Of a stretch of 64,000 nucleotides of DNA, positions 46,884 to 59,278 are shown piece by piece. This DNA is from Climacium dendroides. Taxonomy: Eukaryota > Streptophyta > Bryopsida > Hypnales > Climaciaceae. The translations under genes and the position numbers were made by a program. The notes beneath the pieces are model-generated. The model saw only the letters and a program-made list of their open reading frames with translations. It was not told the DNA's origin and made no database searches. Positions within the stretch are counted from its first letter, which is position 1; each line of letters begins with the position of its first letter. The DNA lies in assembly GCA_950106755.1 (NCBI GenBank), contig OX467086.1, positions 20,912,001 to 20,976,000 on the forward strand, in the 5' to 3' direction.

Positions 46884-48101
46884 GGATAATTCCCAAACAA
46901 CTTAGAGCATTTGTAATGCATCCAATATCCCAAATAGTGTCGGCACTATGCCAAGTGCAAATAGGATTCTATTTAAATTTGCGTTCCAAAGCAACCTTTA
47001 TTGGGGTCTCCAATTCCACAACCTTGGTATGCCTTGGGATGGGCTAATTTACAAGATGTGAAGGGCCCGCAAGTTGGCCCTTTTAGAAATAGTTATTATT
47101 GTTAATGCTTTTCAAGCATCGATATGTGTGCTAATCAATTCAACCTTCCCTTGTTTCTATGAAAAGTCTTTTTTTTGAAATATAGATTCTTTTCTTTCTT
47201 TCTTTTTATAATGAGAAAAGTCCATTTGATGTTTGGATTGTCAGCTTTGCATTCGGTCAATTTGTTCAAAGAAAAAAAACAATGGGCCATGTGGAATGGC
47301 CTACCATTTGCTGGTACAGGGCTTGTATGCTGAGTATGCATTGCAGATGCTCTTAGAATAGTGAAATGCTCTTGGAATTGTTTCATTTGTTTCAATGAGA
47401 AAGAAAAGAAAGTTAGGTTTGTATTTGGCGGGCCACATTCCGGGCTCCGTTGAGGATGACGACCTTTAGCTTCGCTCCCTGTGATTTGTGTCCACCCTTT
47501 CAGTTCCTCCCAATACCCAAATGAATGTCGCCAGTGCGTGCCAGAGGAATGATGAGCCGTATTGTACACGGGCTCCAATTCAACGCTGCGCAGGATGAGC
47601 CTCGCCCGCCCTGCGCAGACGAAAGGTCACACAATAAATCCAGGTGGGTGAAACCCAAGCCTAATTATACAACACTGTCCATCACCAGAGAACATGCGCA
47701 GGAGAACTGGAGAGCATCAAATTTAAAACCACTAAGCTACAGGAGCTCAATCTGCAGCCAGGGTAGGCACCACTTCACGTCGAGAGATGATCACAAGTCA
47801 AACACTCATTCCAAGTCAGTTTCATTTTAATTGAAAACTCATATTATATATCGAACACATCATGACGCAACATCAACAATTGGAGTGGGTGAAACCAACG
47901 GGTTTTTTTTTGAGCTGGCGATGGAGAAAAATCTACTCATCAAATTGCTACATCTGGACAGAGCTATTGTCTTCTAGTCGCCAAAAGTTTCATCCAATCT
48001 CTACCTTCCTTCCGTCTAGTTTCAATACTATCATCGGTCGCCACTCTAGCTTGAAAAAAAAACAGACCCGCTCAGTATATAGTACACAGCTATAGCATAT
48101 A
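46884..48101. other. Intergenic DNA at the edge of the gene territory
   Basis: Composition turns less AT-rich from about 47440. A 147-codon minus frame (47135-47578) and a 101-codon plus frame (47525-47830) are present without recognisable motifs. I do not call them genes. Confidence 0.4.
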
Positions 48102-48252
48102 CGTGAAGGTCTGATTCGGCAGCTCAGTGCTGAAATTGAATTTCCACGCCAGATTCTCAAGGGTACACATCACTTTGGACCATTCACAAGATGACATATG
48201 TCACTTTTGCATAAAAATGACTTAATTCCTGCTGCTGAATCTGACCTTCCCG
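48102..48252. mobile_element. 151-bp TA-flanked MITE, copy 2
   Basis: TA at 48100-48101 and 48253-48254. The left end is CGTGAAGGTCTGATTCGGCA and the right end GCTGAATCTGACCTTCCCG. Relative to copy 1 the differences are mostly C-to-T/G-to-A type, with copy 2 the more GC-rich, consistent with age-related transitions in copy 1. Confidence 0.82.
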
Positions 48253-51181
48253 TAGGGTGTATTCAGACCTTCACAGAGGGTATATTCAGAAGCTTGCAAG
48301 AAAAAGCCCTGATCAGTCCTGGCCGGACAACAGAAACCTGTTTTCAGAAATGGTAAATTTGTGCCGAAACCTTGTGTTTTCAATGCAGAATTTTCATCCG
48401 TTTCAAGTGATATTCCATCCAATTCTCCCTCCAACTACAAAACAATGATACCATTGATTGATAGCCACTCTGTCCATAGTCAAAAATGTGCAGGTAAAAG
48501 CCCTGATTGACCCCCCTCTTCTCTCCTCTCTCTCTCCCTCCCAGTCTCCCCTTTGCAGCCCCTGCAGCCTTCGTTGACTTACAATGGGCGCAGCAGCCCT
48601 GGCACTCTGTCTTCTTTCTCAAGCACCACCTGACACCCAACCCGGCCTTGGCTAGAGTGTAATAACTTAACAGCCACAATAGCAACAGCAGCAACAGCAA
48701 CAAACTGAAGAGAGAATGAAAGCCAGTCTCACTTTGCCGGGTGGTGTTGATGTTGTACTATTGTCCTCGCCTTCGAAAATTGAAAATGAAACATTTTCCT
48801 CTATGACCCAGCCAAAATTTAAAAAAAAAAAAAAAAAAAAGCCAGCCTAGCTACCAGTCTCTACCAGCATGAGTAGCTAGGTCAATTGACTCTGCGCAGT
48901 AGGAGTGTTTTAATTCCATTGGTTTTGACCTGGTTGCGTTCTGGTACCATCCTGGCGCCAGGCGCAGCTAGCTCAGCCTGCTGCCACACAGACGAAGTTG
49001 CTCAGTCGATGTCAGTGATGTTCGGTGGGTGGTGATCTTCCCACTGTGCTTTGACAGGGGGATGGTTACGGGGAGCGGGTGAAGTCAAGGAGGTTGCTCA
49101 TCAGTTGATAACTTGATTGGGGCGAACCAATTCAAGAGTATGCCCATGTCAGAAAGACCATCAACTCCGGCCATAGCTAGCTCTGAATTGGAGCTCCGTC
49201 ATACTCAAGCCTGCCTGTCAGTACTTCCCTTGGTGGTTCGATTTTATTTCCATCATCAGCCTTTTTTGTTTTGAGGGAGCGGCTGCTACTGCAACTGAAT
49301 CATTCATAAATGAATATATTAATAATGTGGAATGGAGAGGAGAAGAGTCCGGGAAGTGAGTGAGCTATTTATATGTCCCGGAGTGGGTCATGACAAGTTA
49401 CTTGCCCGTGACGGACACCGCTCCTCCATTGACGAAAATCAATGGCGAAGGTAATTATTTACACATGACTCTGCGCGTACCTTGTGCTCGCAGTGATGAG
49501 ACAAGTAGGTGTCAGAGCACGGACCATGTAAGGGAAAAGAGCCAATTCGCATGATCGAGAAAGGGTTTCGATCATTTCGGTGAAATTGTGTATGAGATCG
49601 ATAACTTGTGTGCTCAGTTACTCTGAAGTCGCCCTCGGTTGCTTTTGACGTGAAATCATGGAGTGAGTGACTTTTCAATGGGAAGTCAGCGTGATTAATA
49701 AGGGTTGACGTGCACTGATCATTTATGTACTCGTCATGAACAAGGCCAAACTCATTATGGCTAGACTTGGTACGAGTGACGAGTAAATTTCACCCACGGA
49801 TGACGGACGAAGCTCTCGCATGGTGAGTTGAGACTTGAGAGCATCGACTAGTCCCGTTACTCTGAGCATTAAAATTTTTACCAAATGTATGAGCGTGGTT
49901 TCACAGGGAGATCATTTCATAGAGGTTTAGTTTGAATTGGCGGGCACTACAATTAAGTGGCGAACTCTCTTGAGATCAAATTGTTTTCTCACTTGAGTGT
50001 ATGGGATGATTTCTTACGCAATCATTCACAGTGGCAGGTCGCAGACCACTGTACTGTATAAGGGCTGCATAGTACACAACTCCCATTTCCACTCATTAGA
50101 TCAGTGACCATAGCCAAGTTAGGGTTTCATCATAGAAGTCCAGCCATGTGTCTGAGTAGATGATGAGAAACAGTGACGAGTCCGTAAGTAACAGATTCCG
50201 AACAGTATCCACTGCCACGAGATTAAAAAAATGTAATACTTGGGTTTGACTGTTGCTAGACTCTGCGATTTGAGCCTCCATTACGAGTTGTGGAGATGGC
50301 AGCCGCCCAATAAAAGCGTCAAGGTCATCGCGATTGTAGCTCAACAGCAGTAGTACACTCGATAATCAATTCAATTCAGACACTCCTGCTGAATGTCGTA
50401 AGAGCTTCTGTTTTGGTTGAAGAATGACGACGTCTCAGTTGCCCATTCATTCACTGTCTAGTTACGGTTGCGCCATTTAAGTTATCTAAATCTTGACCTT
50501 TGGTAACCAACCAAATTCAACGCTTACAGCAACCTGCCATAGCTGATCCACTTGATTGCACACAGAAAACTGTCGGTGGCTGGCTGCCTGACCCACACAG
50601 ATTGATACATACATGCAAGATGATGTCCAAATTACTGTATAACACAAAGTGATGGATTGTGTGCCAAGCTTTCAGCTTTTTATTGTTCTCAGTCAAAGCT
50701 GGAAAAATGGATGACTGAAGCTGCTGCTATGGTGGTAGTAGTAGCCCTAATTGCCCAACACCAACCCTGTCGATTGATGGGAAAAACCCCATGAAGCTAG
50801 GTCGAATTCTACAAATGAAGTGGACCACTACAAAATAACTAACCATCGGGTTCAAATACTATACAATGTGGAAGGGCGACTGTAATCACAGCAGCACCCT
50901 AAAAGAATGGAAGAAAGAGTTGCGTCCCCGTCTCACGTCCAACTTCCCTACCATCATTCGCTCTTCGAACAAATGAACTCAAACTGGAGTGACACCGACA
51001 CATACATCCCTCTTGAATTGTCCGAAATTGTACAGTAGCTCACTGCTAAATCTCACATGGGATTGCGCTCATCTAGCCCAGATTTGATGATAAGCCCATG
51101 ATATATACCAGAGGCTTTCCAAAGCTTGGTCAATCCCAGAGCATGATGAGCAAGTTGGTGAAGGCAAAAGCACCGGCAATG
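48253..51181. other. Repeat-poor DNA downstream of the U-box gene
   Basis: Less AT-rich and without terminal-repeat elements. A CT-rich tract lies at 48515-48550 and an A-run of about 20 near 48820. Short frames (for example 82 codons, minus, 50096-50344) lack motifs. The 3' untranslated region of the U-box gene probably occupies the right-hand part. An unannotated non-coding transcript or spliced gene cannot be excluded. Confidence 0.4.
50678..50683 (-). terminator. Possible polyadenylation signal of the U-box gene
   Basis: TTTATT on the plus strand is AATAAA on the gene's strand, within CAATAAAAAG. It lies about 500 bp after the stop codon. Plant signals are degenerate, so this is only a candidate. 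Confidence 0.3.
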
Positions 51182-52501
51182 TTACACCAGTTCGGTGCTA
51201 AATCTGAGATGGCCCATGTTGCGTTTGCGGCTGATGCCATGGGCGTTCATAATGGGCGACGATTCTTCCGCGACGCGACAAGTGTAGGATCCCCAAACCT
51301 CATTCAAAAGCTTCAAGCAATCTCTGGCTTTGAGCTTGGCTCGCTGCGAGCATTCGCTGGGTAAGAGCATGAGCAAGTTGGTGAAGGCGCCCGCGTGAAG
51401 CGCCGTGTTGATCACGCTCCGGTTGGACGCGTACGAGAGCACCACCCATAACGCGGCCACAGCGTGCTCAGTGGCCCTGTGGCTCACCCCAAGCATGGAT
51501 TTCACAATCATGGGGATGGCGTTCGTGTTGTTAGTGATGGCTTCCCTGCCTTCAGCGCAGTTCGCCAGAATCTCCAGAAACGCGAACGCGAGCTCCTTGT
51601 TCCGCTTCTCCGTCGCGGGCAGGAGCCCGACGAGCGCGGGTATGGCGCGCGCGTCAATAGCCACCACACGGTTACGCCGCGGCAGCGACAAAGACAGCAA
51701 GCATCGCAAGGCCGCGTACACGGCCCGGTCGTCTTTCAAAAGCTCCACAAGTGCCGGGATGGCGCCCTCCCCTATCGCCACTTTGATGCGAGCGTCGTGA
51801 TCCGCGAGCGCGAGCAACACGTCCGCCGCGTGCACCTTCGCCTCCGCCGTGACGCCCGGGTGAGGCAGAAAGGCCGCGAGCGCCGCGAGCGTGGCGGGAT
51901 TCGACAACGCCTTCTTATCACTCTCACGAAACGGCAGAAGTGCAATTACACCCAACGCGTCCATCGCGGGGTCAAGCTCCATGTCTGGAAGCGCTTTCGC
52001 GAGCACAGGCGCGCCGCCCGCGTCCGCAATGCACTTCCGGTGACGCTCGCACTCCGTCGCGAGACGAGCAAGCTTGTGAAGCGAGTCCTCCCAGTACTCG
52101 CATTGCTCTTCCACCACACGCAAGAGCTGTGTCACGGTTTCCACCACACCCACGGGCGATTTCGGAGTGGGGATTCGCTCCATGCGATTCGCGACGCACC
52201 AGCTCTGAATCAAACGACGCAAGGTGTGATTCGGGATGAGCTCCGCGTCAAGCTCCAAAACCTGGTTCGTCGTGGGGCAACGGTTGTGACCGACTGCTAA
52301 CCATTTCTCGATACTGGCACGGTCGTACGTCATGCCCGTGCTCAAGGTTACAGGGTCGCGCATGAGCTCAAGGGAAATCGGACACAGAAAAAAAGATGGC
52401 ACCACAACACTTGCAGGCTCCTCACGCGTCACGCCCACAACACCATTTCTACCATCACTACCACCACTCGTCCCCGTTCGCACCTGCAACCCCAGCGCCA
52501 T
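51182..52501 (-). CDS. U-box / armadillo-repeat E3 ubiquitin ligase, PUB25-29-like
   Basis: A 439-residue single-exon protein. The U-box occupies about residues 34-108: FLCPISLELMRDPVTLSTGM, then TYDRASIEKWL, RCPTTNQVL and LIPNHTLRRLIQSWCVANR. The Cys-Pro-Ile and Asp-Pro-Val signatures used to bind E2 enzymes are present. VERIPTP-type wording just after it (MERIPTPKSP) is typical of the plant PUB25-29 subgroup. From about residue 120 to 410 a helical armadillo-type region includes GAIPALVELLKDD and RAIPALVGLLPA, a likely substrate-binding surface. Length matches the subgroup (about 400-450). The start is the first ATG before the U-box. The C-terminus is short and basic (ISRKRN). Intronless structure and GC-rich coding sequence contrast sharply with the AT-rich surroundings. 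In angiosperms such proteins act in stress and immune signalling; the specific role here is unknown. No convincing TATA box was fixed; a TTATAT lies about 400 bp upstream of the ATG. Confidence 0.96.
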   Translation of the reverse strand: MALGLQVRTGTSGGSDGRNGVVGVTREEPASVVVPSFFLCPISLELMRDPVTLSTGMTYDRASIEKWLAVGHNRCPTTNQVLELDAELIPNHTLRRLIQSWCVANRMERIPTPKSPVGVVETVTQLLRVVEEQCEYWEDSLHKLARLATECERHRKCIADAGGAPVLAKALPDMELDPAMDALGVIALLPFRESDKKALSNPATLAALAAFLPHPGVTAEAKVHAADVLLALADHDARIKVAIGEGAIPALVELLKDDRAVYAALRCLLSLSLPRRNRVVAIDARAIPALVGLLPATEKRNKELAFAFLEILANCAEGREAITNNTNAIPMIVKSMLGVSHRATEHAVAALWVVLSYASNRSVINTALHAGAFTNLLMLLPSECSQRAKLKARDCLKLLNEVWGSYTCRVAEESSPIMNAHGISRKRNMGHLRFSTELV

Positions 52502-54606
52502 AGCTAGCTTCCCACCACCAAAGTCCTAATCACCACCCTAAACTAACCCCCAACACTCCAAAACACACCAACACACACCAAATCACAAAGAATTCACGCC
52601 TTTCCACGCCACGCCACCTAATCCCAAACACCATCGTCATTGACATCAGTTGCGCACCACCTCATGGTACACACTCAGAAAAAATGCTCAGACACTCGCG
52701 AGCCAAATATTGAAGTGGGTCTTGTTTGGGTTGCTGTCACGAACCAAAAAAAACACTCCAAACTTGCGAGAACGCGACCAAGGGGTGATTGCAAGCCAGG
52801 GAAAGCTGGGAAATGAAAGAAGAGGCTTCTTCGTTTGCTTGTTGCCAGCCAGGGGGATGCTAGAAAGCTGCAGAAGTGGAGAGCGCTGGACGTAATGATA
52901 TAAGCAGCAGCCCTGCCTGGGGTGTTAGTGACAGGCGCAACCGAGTCAACTCACTGCTGGAGATCATTTTCCAGCCACTATGGCAGGCATCGTCGTGATC
53001 ATCATCATCATCATCTAAGTTAGCTCCGAGTTCTAGCTTGCTCTAGCTTCCCCTTCTTCTTTTTTTTTCCAGTTCGGGGAGCTTTGGAAGTTTTTAACAG
53101 CATTTCTTTTTGCGTTGTCCAGTTTGATCTCACCTGCCCCACCCAGTCACCCACGCCACGCCGCACTCACTTGCTGATTGCCAGCCCAGCAAACGACATT
53201 CAGTAGCGAGACTCTGGGACTGGGAGTGGACCCATGAGTGATCCACTTGTTGAACTCCATTAAAGAAATCATTGTAACTCTTATTTTAAATATGGTGGCT
53301 TGGCTTGTTTTTAACTTTAGGTTTGTCGTCAGCCTATGGGGTTGGATGAGAGTCTTGGTACGACTGTAGCTTAGGGCTATGCATATTATTAACCCACTGG
53401 ATTTGTGTAACTAAAAAAGCCTGGATTTCGGGTAACTGCATTACCGGTAATTCTCCATTTTAGGGGTTCAAGACTTCAGGTTTGCCGGAGAAGAATAAAG
53501 AATTTTTTTTTCTCTTTCTCTCTCAGTCTCTCTCTCGTTTTCTATCCTTTGTCGGAGTGAGCTGGTACGGGTCTTGACTGGGGCTCTGTGTCAGCTGTTT
53601 GAATTTGTTACTGTACTGTAGTTGGAAACTTGGAATGGAATAGAATCTATGGGAAGGAGTTTATTAGAAAGTCTCGACGCCAGTTTGGAAGTCTTGGGGG
53701 TAAACGGAAGTCTTGGGGTTTGAGTTGGAAGACTTGATTGACGGTGAGCTTTTGTACCTTAATTTGTTGGGAAGTGGAGAAGGGAGTGCTTCTTCAAATC
53801 TTTCTTTTTAAAATTTTTGGATTTGAATAAGGAGATAACTTCGTTGGACTGAATGCATCTTCAGGTTTACTTTGGGGAAGGTTTGACGCAATGTTTGGGA
53901 AAAAACGCCAGCTACTGTAGTTCAAAGGTAGCCTGAGGAATTGGGGGAAAAAAATGGTTGCAATTTGGAAACATGAGCAAAAAATCTATAAAATTTCTGT
54001 TTTGAGTAAAAAAATAGAGTATATAATGAGACTCCGTACTTGAAAACTAGTTCAATATGAGAATTGAAGGAAAATAGTTGGTAAAAGTCAAAAAGTTTTT
54101 TGCACACTAGTTTGACAGACAACCATTGCATAATTTAAAGAAAGGGGAATTTTGTTGTGGTTCTAGCAACTTATTGGATTTGATGAAAATCAATGGAAAA
54201 TGATAAAAGTAACCGACAATGGAAGCCTTGTTGTAAGAGGGGGAATGTAGAAAATCTTCACTATTGCAAGTTTTCACCATAAAAAATTTAGTTAGAAAAT
54301 GAGTGTCATCACAAATTTTATTTTTGCGAAATTGGTATAATACAAATTTCAACATGCACTAATTTAGAATGGCGTGACTTTGGTCAAATAGTGTATCACA
54401 TTTTTGTTGTGAAGAATCAATTTCATCTTGAAGAGTTGCAAAAGCTTACACAAAAAATGATGAAGCACTAAGTGACAACGCTAATCGCATCCTTGTAAAA
54501 CAAACAAAAATTGCATTTTCAACATGCTTGGAAGCACTCCGTCCATTTGAATTAGCTTCTACTTGAAGCTCTTGAAAACATTCATCATATATTCATTGTA
54601 GACAAT
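52502..54606. other. Upstream region of the U-box gene and intergenic DNA
   Basis: The first 700 bp are CA- and GC-richer than the window average and likely hold the 5' untranslated region and promoter of the minus-strand gene. An (ATC)n run lies at about 52997-53018 and a CT-rich tract at 53510-53545. Beyond about 53800 the sequence becomes AT-rich with no gene recognised. Confidence 0.5.
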
Positions 54607-54760
54607 GGATGGCTTAGTCTCTTAGGAATCAAGGTACATCATCCTATTTGTGCCATCAAGTTTGGTTGAATTTCTTAAAGTCCTATTAAACCCAATTCCA
54701 CTAATACACATTCTTCAATTTTGAAATGTATACTATAGATACATAAATAGGCCACAACTA

Positions 54761-54876
<116 letters not shown>

Positions 54877-54905
54877 GGCACCAATACGATGACTCACCTT
54901 CTCCC

Positions 54906-54941
54906 CTTGTGTCCCCTTCACTACCATGAAGGGGACACAAG
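54906..54941. other. Perfect 15-bp hairpin at the duplication joint
   Basis: CTTGTGTCCCCTTCA and TGAAGGGGACACAAG flank CTACCA exactly between the two tandem copies. The right arm is missing after copy 2, so the hairpin may mark how the duplication formed. Confidence 0.8.
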
Positions 54942-55149
54942 GATGGTTTGCTCTCTCAGGAATTAAGGTACGTCATCCTATTTGTGCCATCGAGCTTGGT
55001 TGAATTTCTTTAAGTCCCTTTAAACCCAATTCCACTAATACACATTCTTCAATTTTGAAATGTACACTATAGATACACAAATAGGCCACAACTAATTATT
55101 ATTATGGCACCAATAGGATGACTCACCTTCTCCCCTTGTGTCCCCTTCA

Positions 55150-55987
55150 CAGCAGTGGGAAAAGGGGGTCGTGGCTTGTGGCGTCCAGGTGTACGAACAG
55201 GAGTGGCTCATTGACCAGTGACTCCCGCCAAGAGTAATCTGTGTGGGGCAGGGAGTGCCGTATTATTTTAATGGCTCCAAGTCGGCGAACTGAAAGCAGT
55301 ACACTAACTTAACGTGGCCAGTGAGCTCCCCAGCGGCCCTGGAATGCATCAGTACACTAACTTAACGTAGCCAGTGCGCTTATTTTAAGCCTTATTAAGT
55401 TAAGTTTCTTTGCTGGTGGAGTTTCCAACTCTGTCCCCCTTTCAGTTGTATTCTATTTTCTTTGGGGAGGGTCTCCAATTGCCTTTCTTTATTGCGTGGC
55501 TTTTTCCTCTTTCTTGCTGGCAGGGGTCCCCCCCAATTGCTTGACTGTGCTACCTTGACTGAAACAAGTGCGACTGACCAATACTATTTCCCTTATGGGG
55601 AATGGGGGAGAGACTTCCTGCTTTAATTTGCAGTCCTAGGAAACTGCTTGAATCGGTTGAACTTGGGGAGCATCTGATTGAAAGTGCATGGCAAGTGAGA
55701 CTCATTAATGGGATCCGAATGGGAATAGGGTATAAAAAATGTATCATTGTGGTGAGGGATTCGGAGTACTAGAAAGAAAAAGAACACAAAAAACACACAA
55801 AAAAAAACCGAATATTGATTTGCAAGGTGCTCCATTGCATCGGTCTTTGAAATGAGACATTTGTCAACAACCATGTTCTTCAAAGGTGCCTTGTGGGAAG
55901 GACTCTATTGCCACCAGCACTCTGAATGATTCGCACCCTTTTTCTGCAGAAGTCTTAGTGGCAGGACACTAAAAACACACCCACACA
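55150..55987. other. Intergenic DNA with a short duplication
   Basis: AGTACACTAACTTAACGT followed by a GCCAGTG block occurs near 55298 and near 55350. No gene is recognised. Confidence 0.45.
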
Positions 55988-57631
55988 CCAAAGTCCTGAC
56001 CAAGGGCATTTTCCGGCAAAAAGCACTCCAAATCGCCATTTACAATGCGGAATGAGCATTGCAAGTTTTGAACATTGGGTTGTTTTGCATATGATTGAAT
56101 CCACTACAACCGTAGGATGTTGCACGGGACTGGTTAGTGATGAGGGTGTTTGGAAGAAATTTCAGAAACTTTGGGGATATAGATCACAAGATATAAATGT
56201 TTAAAGTGAAGAAAATGAAGGGTTTTTTTTGGAGGAATTAGATGATAAGTCTTTGAAAAATTGTGTTGTAGATTGTGAATTAAATTTTTTTTTTAATGTT
56301 GAATACTTGAGTTGAAAGCTTGAGGGGAAAAAAATGTAATGTTCATCCTTTAAAAAATTGTTAAGTGGAAGCAAGTATGGGATAGAAAAAAAAAAACTAA
56401 ATTGTTTTGTGATAGCCCTGATAATGAACTAATCCCAATGGTGAGATTGTTCTAAAAAACAAACTAAACCTTGTGAAAACCTTTTTTTTTTTTTTGGGGG
56501 GGGGGGGGGATTATTAAAATTGAGTTTTAAAAAATCCAATACATTATTTTCTCAAGAATTTGAAAAAGGTTGCCTACAAAGCAAGAAGCTTCATAACTTT
56601 CACATTACTTATCCAAATGGGATGAATCATATTTTTCTATGAGGAAAAATATATAATTTATAAAAATTATTTCAATTTTTTTTGTTGCCACACTTGCCTA
56701 TTTTATGCCTATTATTACATAACTTTTGCTCTTGGGCTACTTGCCTAAACCTTTAAGAGTCCCCTGGGGGGGCTCTTTGGACTTTAGGGATCAAATAATG
56801 TCATATGTCACTTTTTTTTTAATTAATAATTAATAATAGAATGATTAAACTGCCTTTTCTATGGCTATATGTGAAACAAAAAATGGAGGCTTACTCACTT
56901 ACAATTTCCTTTGCAATGAAAGTATATAAAAATAGTATAAAATGTGAAATGTATATATTATAGACTACATTCCATTGGGTAAGTTATGTGAAAGTTATGA
57001 AGCTTCTTGTTTTGCAGGCAATCTTAATAAATTCTTGAGAAAATAATATATTGTATTTGTTTTTGAACTCAATTTTAATAATTTTTCAAAAAGAAAGTTT
57101 CACAAGGTTTATTTTGCTTTCTAGAACAATCTCGCCTTTGGAATCAATGTGTTTCAATTCCCACTTAGAGCTACCAACAATTTAGTTTTTCCTTCTATCT
57201 CGTACCTACTTCAACTTCACAATTTCTTAAAGAATGAAAATTACAGATCATGTTATTGAATTTCTCCCCCCCCCCCCCCCTAAACCCTCAACTCAATTCT
57301 ACAACATAATTTTCTTTTAATTCACAATCTATAGTACAAAAGTTTTAAGTTAAGAGCAATCAAAGCCTTCATAATCCAATCATGTCAAGGAGCCAAAAAA
57401 AACCCCTCAGTTTCTTCACTTTAAACGCTTATATCTTGTGATTGATATGATCAAAGTTTATGAAATTCCTTTCAGACAATTTCCATACTAGTCTAATGCA
57501 AGATCCTACAATTGGATATCCAAAACAACCAAATGTCTAAATTTTTTTCTCTCGTTACGTTAGAATGATAACGGTAGACAATTTCAAGTGATTTTTAAAT
57601 TTAAAAAAAAAATCCCTTGGAACTTCCGCGG
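55988..57631. mobile_element. Large TTAA-family foldback, about 1.6 kb
   Basis: Arms of about 700 bp pair around a centre near 56800. Paired blocks include AAGAAGCTTCATAACTTTCA (near 56584) with its complement near 56990-57010, ATCACAAGATATAA (near 56183) with TTATATCTTGTGAT (near 57428), and GGTTGTTTTGCATAT (near 56077) with its complement near 57517. The right end, in reverse complement, is CGCGGAAGTTCCAAGGGA after TTAA (57632-57635). The left end AAAGTCCTGACCAAGGGCAT is diverged and its TTAA is lost. Arms differ by arm-specific homopolymers: T/G runs near 56483-56510 and a C run near 57267-57282. No coding capacity. Confidence 0.75.
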
Positions 57632-57635
57632 TTAA

Positions 57636-58369
57636 TGGGTTGCTCCCCCCAAGTGATTGATATTTCAAATTTCATGATTCATTATGGCAAAGGGACACGC
57701 CCACAATATGGCTAAGGCACACACGCGCACATACACATATCCCATCTATTGATGCCCTCCCCTTCCTTTCCCTTCTTGTACCAGAGTTGGTGATTTTTCA
57801 CTGCAAAAGCGAAATAAATGAAGGCCAAGATGCCGGCAACCGACTGATCACCAAAAAGCCCCCTTATACCGTGGAGATTCACAGTCAAACAAACGATTGC
57901 CTTCGTCGTCCCTTTTTAAATTTTTTTCTCCCCTTCCCAAACCTTGCCTCATTCTTCCGGCACACTCACCACGATGACGAAGAAGAATCTTCCAAGACTC
58001 CAGCCAAATCTCTCCAGGGTGTGCGAACAACATGGTGGAATGTGCGCCATGGTGTGTGCACCGCAAACTGCGTTGGGAAGAGTGGCAGCAAGAGTGGTGC
58101 AAGAGTGGCCCCTCTCTCCCCCCCGGCCAGCGGCCTGCAGCACCTCCCCCAAAAGTCATGCACTTGACATGGGGCCTTCCAGTGTGGGAAGTCCAACTTG
58201 ACAACACTCCCGCCCCAGAAGCTTGGTTGACTCTCTGCCCCGCCCTCATCTCAACTCAACTCATTGGAGTACCTGCATTGGGAATATGATTGGCAGGGGT
58301 TCGCGGCGTACGAACTATGAACAAACAAACAAACGAGACCACCGATCGAAGGAGGATAATAACTTACCA
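57636..58369. other. GC-raised segment with overlapping open frames, no gene called
   Basis: Between about 57780 and 58300 several overlapping frames of 67-133 codons exist on both strands because of higher GC and few stops. None shows a domain, signal peptide or repeat, and no frame dominates. It may be a decayed exon, a non-coding transcript or chance. Confidence 0.4.
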
Positions 58370-58447
58370 CCACGGCAACAAACAACAACAACCGAAAAAA
58401 GAACAGTGATCCCAAAACTAGTTTATGGAATGTAGTAGAATATGCCA

Positions 58448-58783
58448 AGGTAACAGGTTCAGAAATCGGTCCACCTAAGAGGTGGAACTGAATTTCTCGG
58501 GGGAGGTGAAGCATTCTTGAAATTTAATTTTGGGTGAATTTTTCTTTGAGAGATGAGTGGAATTGGCATCGAAACCAAGTCGTTTCATATGTTTTGGAGC
58601 TTTGTAGAATTAGTTATAAAATTTTGAAGTTGAAATGGCGTAGGGCTCTAGAATCGCCCACCTCTTGAAATGTACACTGTTTGTACGTTGTTGGAGGCTA
58701 TGAAAAAGCAATGTGTACATATAGTGTACATTTTGAGGATGTGGGCGGTTTTAGAGCCTGTGCAATTTTAAAGCCTATTACGG
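58448..58783. mobile_element. TA-family element C, 336 bp
   Basis: The left end is AGGTAACAGGTTCAGAAATC, and the complement of the right end has GTAATAGGCTTTAAAATTG. The flanking dinucleotide is CA on both sides, where the related empty site near 59730 has TA. It matches element A (38380-38714) from end to end with one base difference in length, and holds the family core near 58575-58640. Confidence 0.82.
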
Positions 58784-59278
58784 CATCAACTTGACCACCT
58801 TGAAGGTGAGTAATATTAAAAATAGGAAAATAGAGAAAAGAAAGGCTTTTGCAAGTTGTAAAAAAGATTATTGGAGGTACTACAACACCTAATGGACTAA
58901 ATAGTTGCTAATTCCAATGTGGAGGAAGTTGCAAATGGGCAATCAATAGACTACACTCTAATTTTTTCAAGGATTTTGAGCAATGTGCATTTACCCACTG
59001 CAAATTTTCAAGTAGCAATGGAGTGAATTTGAGCCAGTTCTGTGAACAGCTGACCTTCACTGCTGTGGCCATTGAGAGGGCGTGACTTTCTTTGGGTTCA
59101 ATCAGTTTAGCTTACTTGGTGGACAAGTCAATAAAAACACTTTCAACCAACGTTTGACTGTGAGTCCCAGTCAGGTGGGGGAAAACGAGGCAAACAACAA
59201 CAACAGCAACCTTATGGGGACTGACGGAGGAGGACTCCTCCAACAATTTCCATGTCCTGAAGTAGTGTATGGAATTTA

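Noticed and set aside
47135..47578. 147-codon minus-strand frame
   Set aside because: No domain, irregular composition, and overlapped by another equally plausible frame on the other strand.
51464..52300. 278-codon plus-strand frame opposite the U-box gene
   Set aside because: It is the antisense shadow of a GC-rich coding region; the minus frame has clear U-box and armadillo motifs.
57848..58249. 133-codon minus-strand frame among many overlapping frames
   Set aside because: Several frames on both strands are open simply because of higher GC; none has protein-like motifs.
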